From: Hemicentrotus pulcherrimus
Taxonomy: Eukaryota > Echinodermata > Echinoidea > Camarodonta > Strongylocentrotidae
NCBI GenBank assembly: GCA_003118195.1
Contig: BEXV01000200.1
Span: forward strand, 23,915-64,286
Direction of reading: 5' to 3'
Length of the DNA: 40,372 bases
The notes beneath the pieces are model-generated. The model saw only the letters and a list, made by a program, of their open reading frames with translations, was not told where the DNA came from and searched no databases. Shown piece after piece: positions 38,337 to 40,372 of the stretch. Position 1 is the stretch's first letter. Each line of letters opens with the position of its first letter. The translations under genes and the position numbers were made by a program.

Positions 38337-40372
38337 ACAACTCTGATTAAGAAGACATATGGCAGGCTTCAACCTACAGGTACCAATATAGAACTACAGA
38401 CAGGAAAAGAGGGAAGGGGAAAAAAAAGAGACAAAGATACAAAAGGATCTACAGTAAAGAAGATCAGTATCATTATATAGCATAAAGACTAATAATGGTA
38501 ACAAATGATCTAACGAAAGAGTGATGGAGAGATGATTGAATGGAAGCTTTAAAAGACAAAAGTGGAAATGAATGATTGAAACCAGAGAGTAATACCTGTG
38601 TGTAGGAATAACTGAAAATCATTCAATTGCATACTGCTAGACTATTCCTCAGAAAATTCACATTTATATTTTATAAAAGTAATTCCATTTGAACCAATTT
38701 TAAAGTCATTAAAAAAACAAAATCTGTTACAGATCAAGGCAAGAGAAATTCAATAAACAACCTTGATGACAAAATGTGATAAAAGACCACCAAAGCTGCA
38801 GTGACAAATCTATGACAAATCTTTAAATTACAGAAATCTAAATTTTCAATTCAAAAGTAGAAACCAAGTGTTTGTATAAATCTGAGACCCAAATCCCTGA
38901 AAAGAGAACCAATTTGATGGATGTTCCTTCAGTTTTTGACTCTCAATTACTTCATCATCCTTCCCTCATCAAGGAAGGATTGAAGGCTAGCAATCCTGTC
39001 ATGATCTTGCTTTTATCCAAACATCCTCTCTTTACCACCCTCTTTTACAAATTGCTACATTGATACATGTATTGGTGAGTGTCCGAGGAAAGTCTGTTTT
39101 CACAGACCTCTTAGTGGTATTCCTTGTTTGCAAGTCTCAATGAAAAGTACAGCTCTATATACGAACCTTGCCTTAAATGGAATTTGATGTTTGTTTCCTT
39201 TTTAAAGTGTGACCGAGTAGGACAACCCACCTCCCTAGAACCATGGACAACAGAGAGAATCATCTTAGACTATGTCTTATAGATTTGTGTTACTTATTCT
39301 AGCTATACCACCGTAAAAATGAAGCTTGAATGCTCATATACATCAAGACTCGGTTGTCTTTCTAACCATGTCACGGTCTAAAGAATGATACTGGGTCTGT
39401 ATGAGAAGACTAGTCATCACTCTCCATCAGACAGGTGTATTGCAGGATACTATGATAACCCCAGTCTCTTGATTCCTCTGCTGATTGCCAAGGATTTCAC
39501 CAGTCCCAAAGTGAGTCAGACCAGAGAAAGAAAGCACCAGGTAAGGTTGAACAAATACAAGATCAAAAGAGCTAGGAATGTAGTGAGCCACACCTGTGAT
39601 TAAGAAACAACAAGGTGTAGAGAAGTGACCCAGGAGAGTAAGAAAGTGGGAAGATGATGGGGGAGTGATGATGTCCTTCATACCGGTATCACAATGGTAT
39701 CTCTGGAAGATGGGGAATGGAAGTACCCCTACAGCCATAAACCTACTTCATAGAAGGTCCATGCTGTAACTCAAAACTAAAAGTAATTTCCCATAACTAA
39801 CTTATGGTATGAAACTTTGTATACCCTCCTGATCTAGGCCCAATTCAAATATGAAGTTGAACTTTTGCTTGGAGGATAACTTAACTAAATAATACATGCT
39901 CTTCCTCCTTCTTCAGAAATAATATCATTATCTGATTGCACATCATTTCATTAATGTCAGCCAGCATATCACACAACTTCAACCTTATCCTTAACTCTGA
40001 ATCCTATGGGGAGATGTGTCTAGACAGAAATCTTTCCAAGATAACCCTTTCAGAAAATTAAACCGCAGTGAGTGGTGAGGACCAGAGACAGGGATGAATT
40101 CCACCACTTGCGTTCCCTTGAAAGATTGTCATTGTGTTAAAAATGAGTGGCAACCCTTAGTCGCAACTCCTTATAGGCAACACTAACTCACTGACTGCAG
40201 TTACAGTTTCATGAAACATGTGTTACTACTAGTGGGTTTCATTGTCTTAGCCAAGAAGAAAAATTAAAAGATTTTAAAAGGGAGACAACAAGAACAGGAA
40301 AGAAAAGGAGAAAGGGGGAAAGTGAGTGACTGAGAGAGAAAGAGAGGGATAGAGAGGGAGACAGAGAAATAG
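38337..40372 (-). other. robo: robo upstream intron to window edge, no exon seen
   Basis: No Ig1 or signal-peptide exon is recognisable on the minus strand up to the window end. The last 120 bases are purine-rich (GAGA-type). Open frames at 39385-39738 have no domain. Confidence 0.55.

Noticed and set aside
36664..40372. Search for Ig1 and the signal peptide of robo
   Set aside because: No minus-strand segment shows the C-x-A-x-G-x-P-x-P-x-I-x-W-Y pattern or a splice-bounded exon of proper phase; the first exons must lie outside the window.
1..40372. CRISPR array, operons, prokaryotic promoters or a novel defence system
   Set aside because: The DNA is clearly animal: a 27-exon gene with GT-AG introns and LINE/SINE remnants. 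No direct-repeat/spacer array or gene cluster is present.

Overview
This is eukaryotic genomic DNA: AT-rich, intron-dense, with GT-AG exons and many decayed retroelements. Almost all of the window is one gene on the minus strand, a Roundabout (Robo) axon-guidance receptor, cut at its 5' end by the right edge. Twenty-seven exons between 36663 and 5017 join with matching splice phases into one open frame of 1,583 residues plus a stop. A marine invertebrate deuterostome fits best, most likely an echinoderm such as a sea urchin. This rests on the Robo divergence, the abundance of ACATGTA words and the types of dispersed repeat. The species cannot be fixed from the sequence alone.

Layout, in transcript order (right to left). 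40372-36664: upstream intron with a tRNA-derived SINE; Ig1 and the signal peptide are not in the window. 36663-19155: Ig2 to Ig5, each split over two exons, with introns up to 4.3 kb that hold LINE remnants, an inverted-repeat element, a foldback repeat and a candidate 24-nt microexon. 18547-14871: four fibronectin type III (FN3) domains. Canonical Robo has three; the extra one is a two-exon, phase 1-1 module. A 119-base run of N lies in an intron here. 14510-14346: transmembrane exon. 14043-5017: cytoplasmic tail with a 31-nt exon, a CC0-like tyrosine segment, the CC1 motif (PYASTT), the CC2 Ena/VASP-binding motif (LPPPP), a conserved SSDGSF segment and a polyglutamine/polyproline C-terminus. 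5016-1: 3' UTR and downstream DNA with a DR1-bearing dispersed repeat, a 12-bp minisatellite and the 3' end of a LINE.

All the exons encode one single-pass cell-surface receptor, expected to bind Slit through the N-terminal Ig domains and to recruit cytoskeletal regulators through the tail. The observations most worth following up are the fourth FN3 domain, the in-frame microexon candidate between Ig4 and Ig5 with YCAY-rich sequence upstream, and several repeat families seen two or more times within the window.
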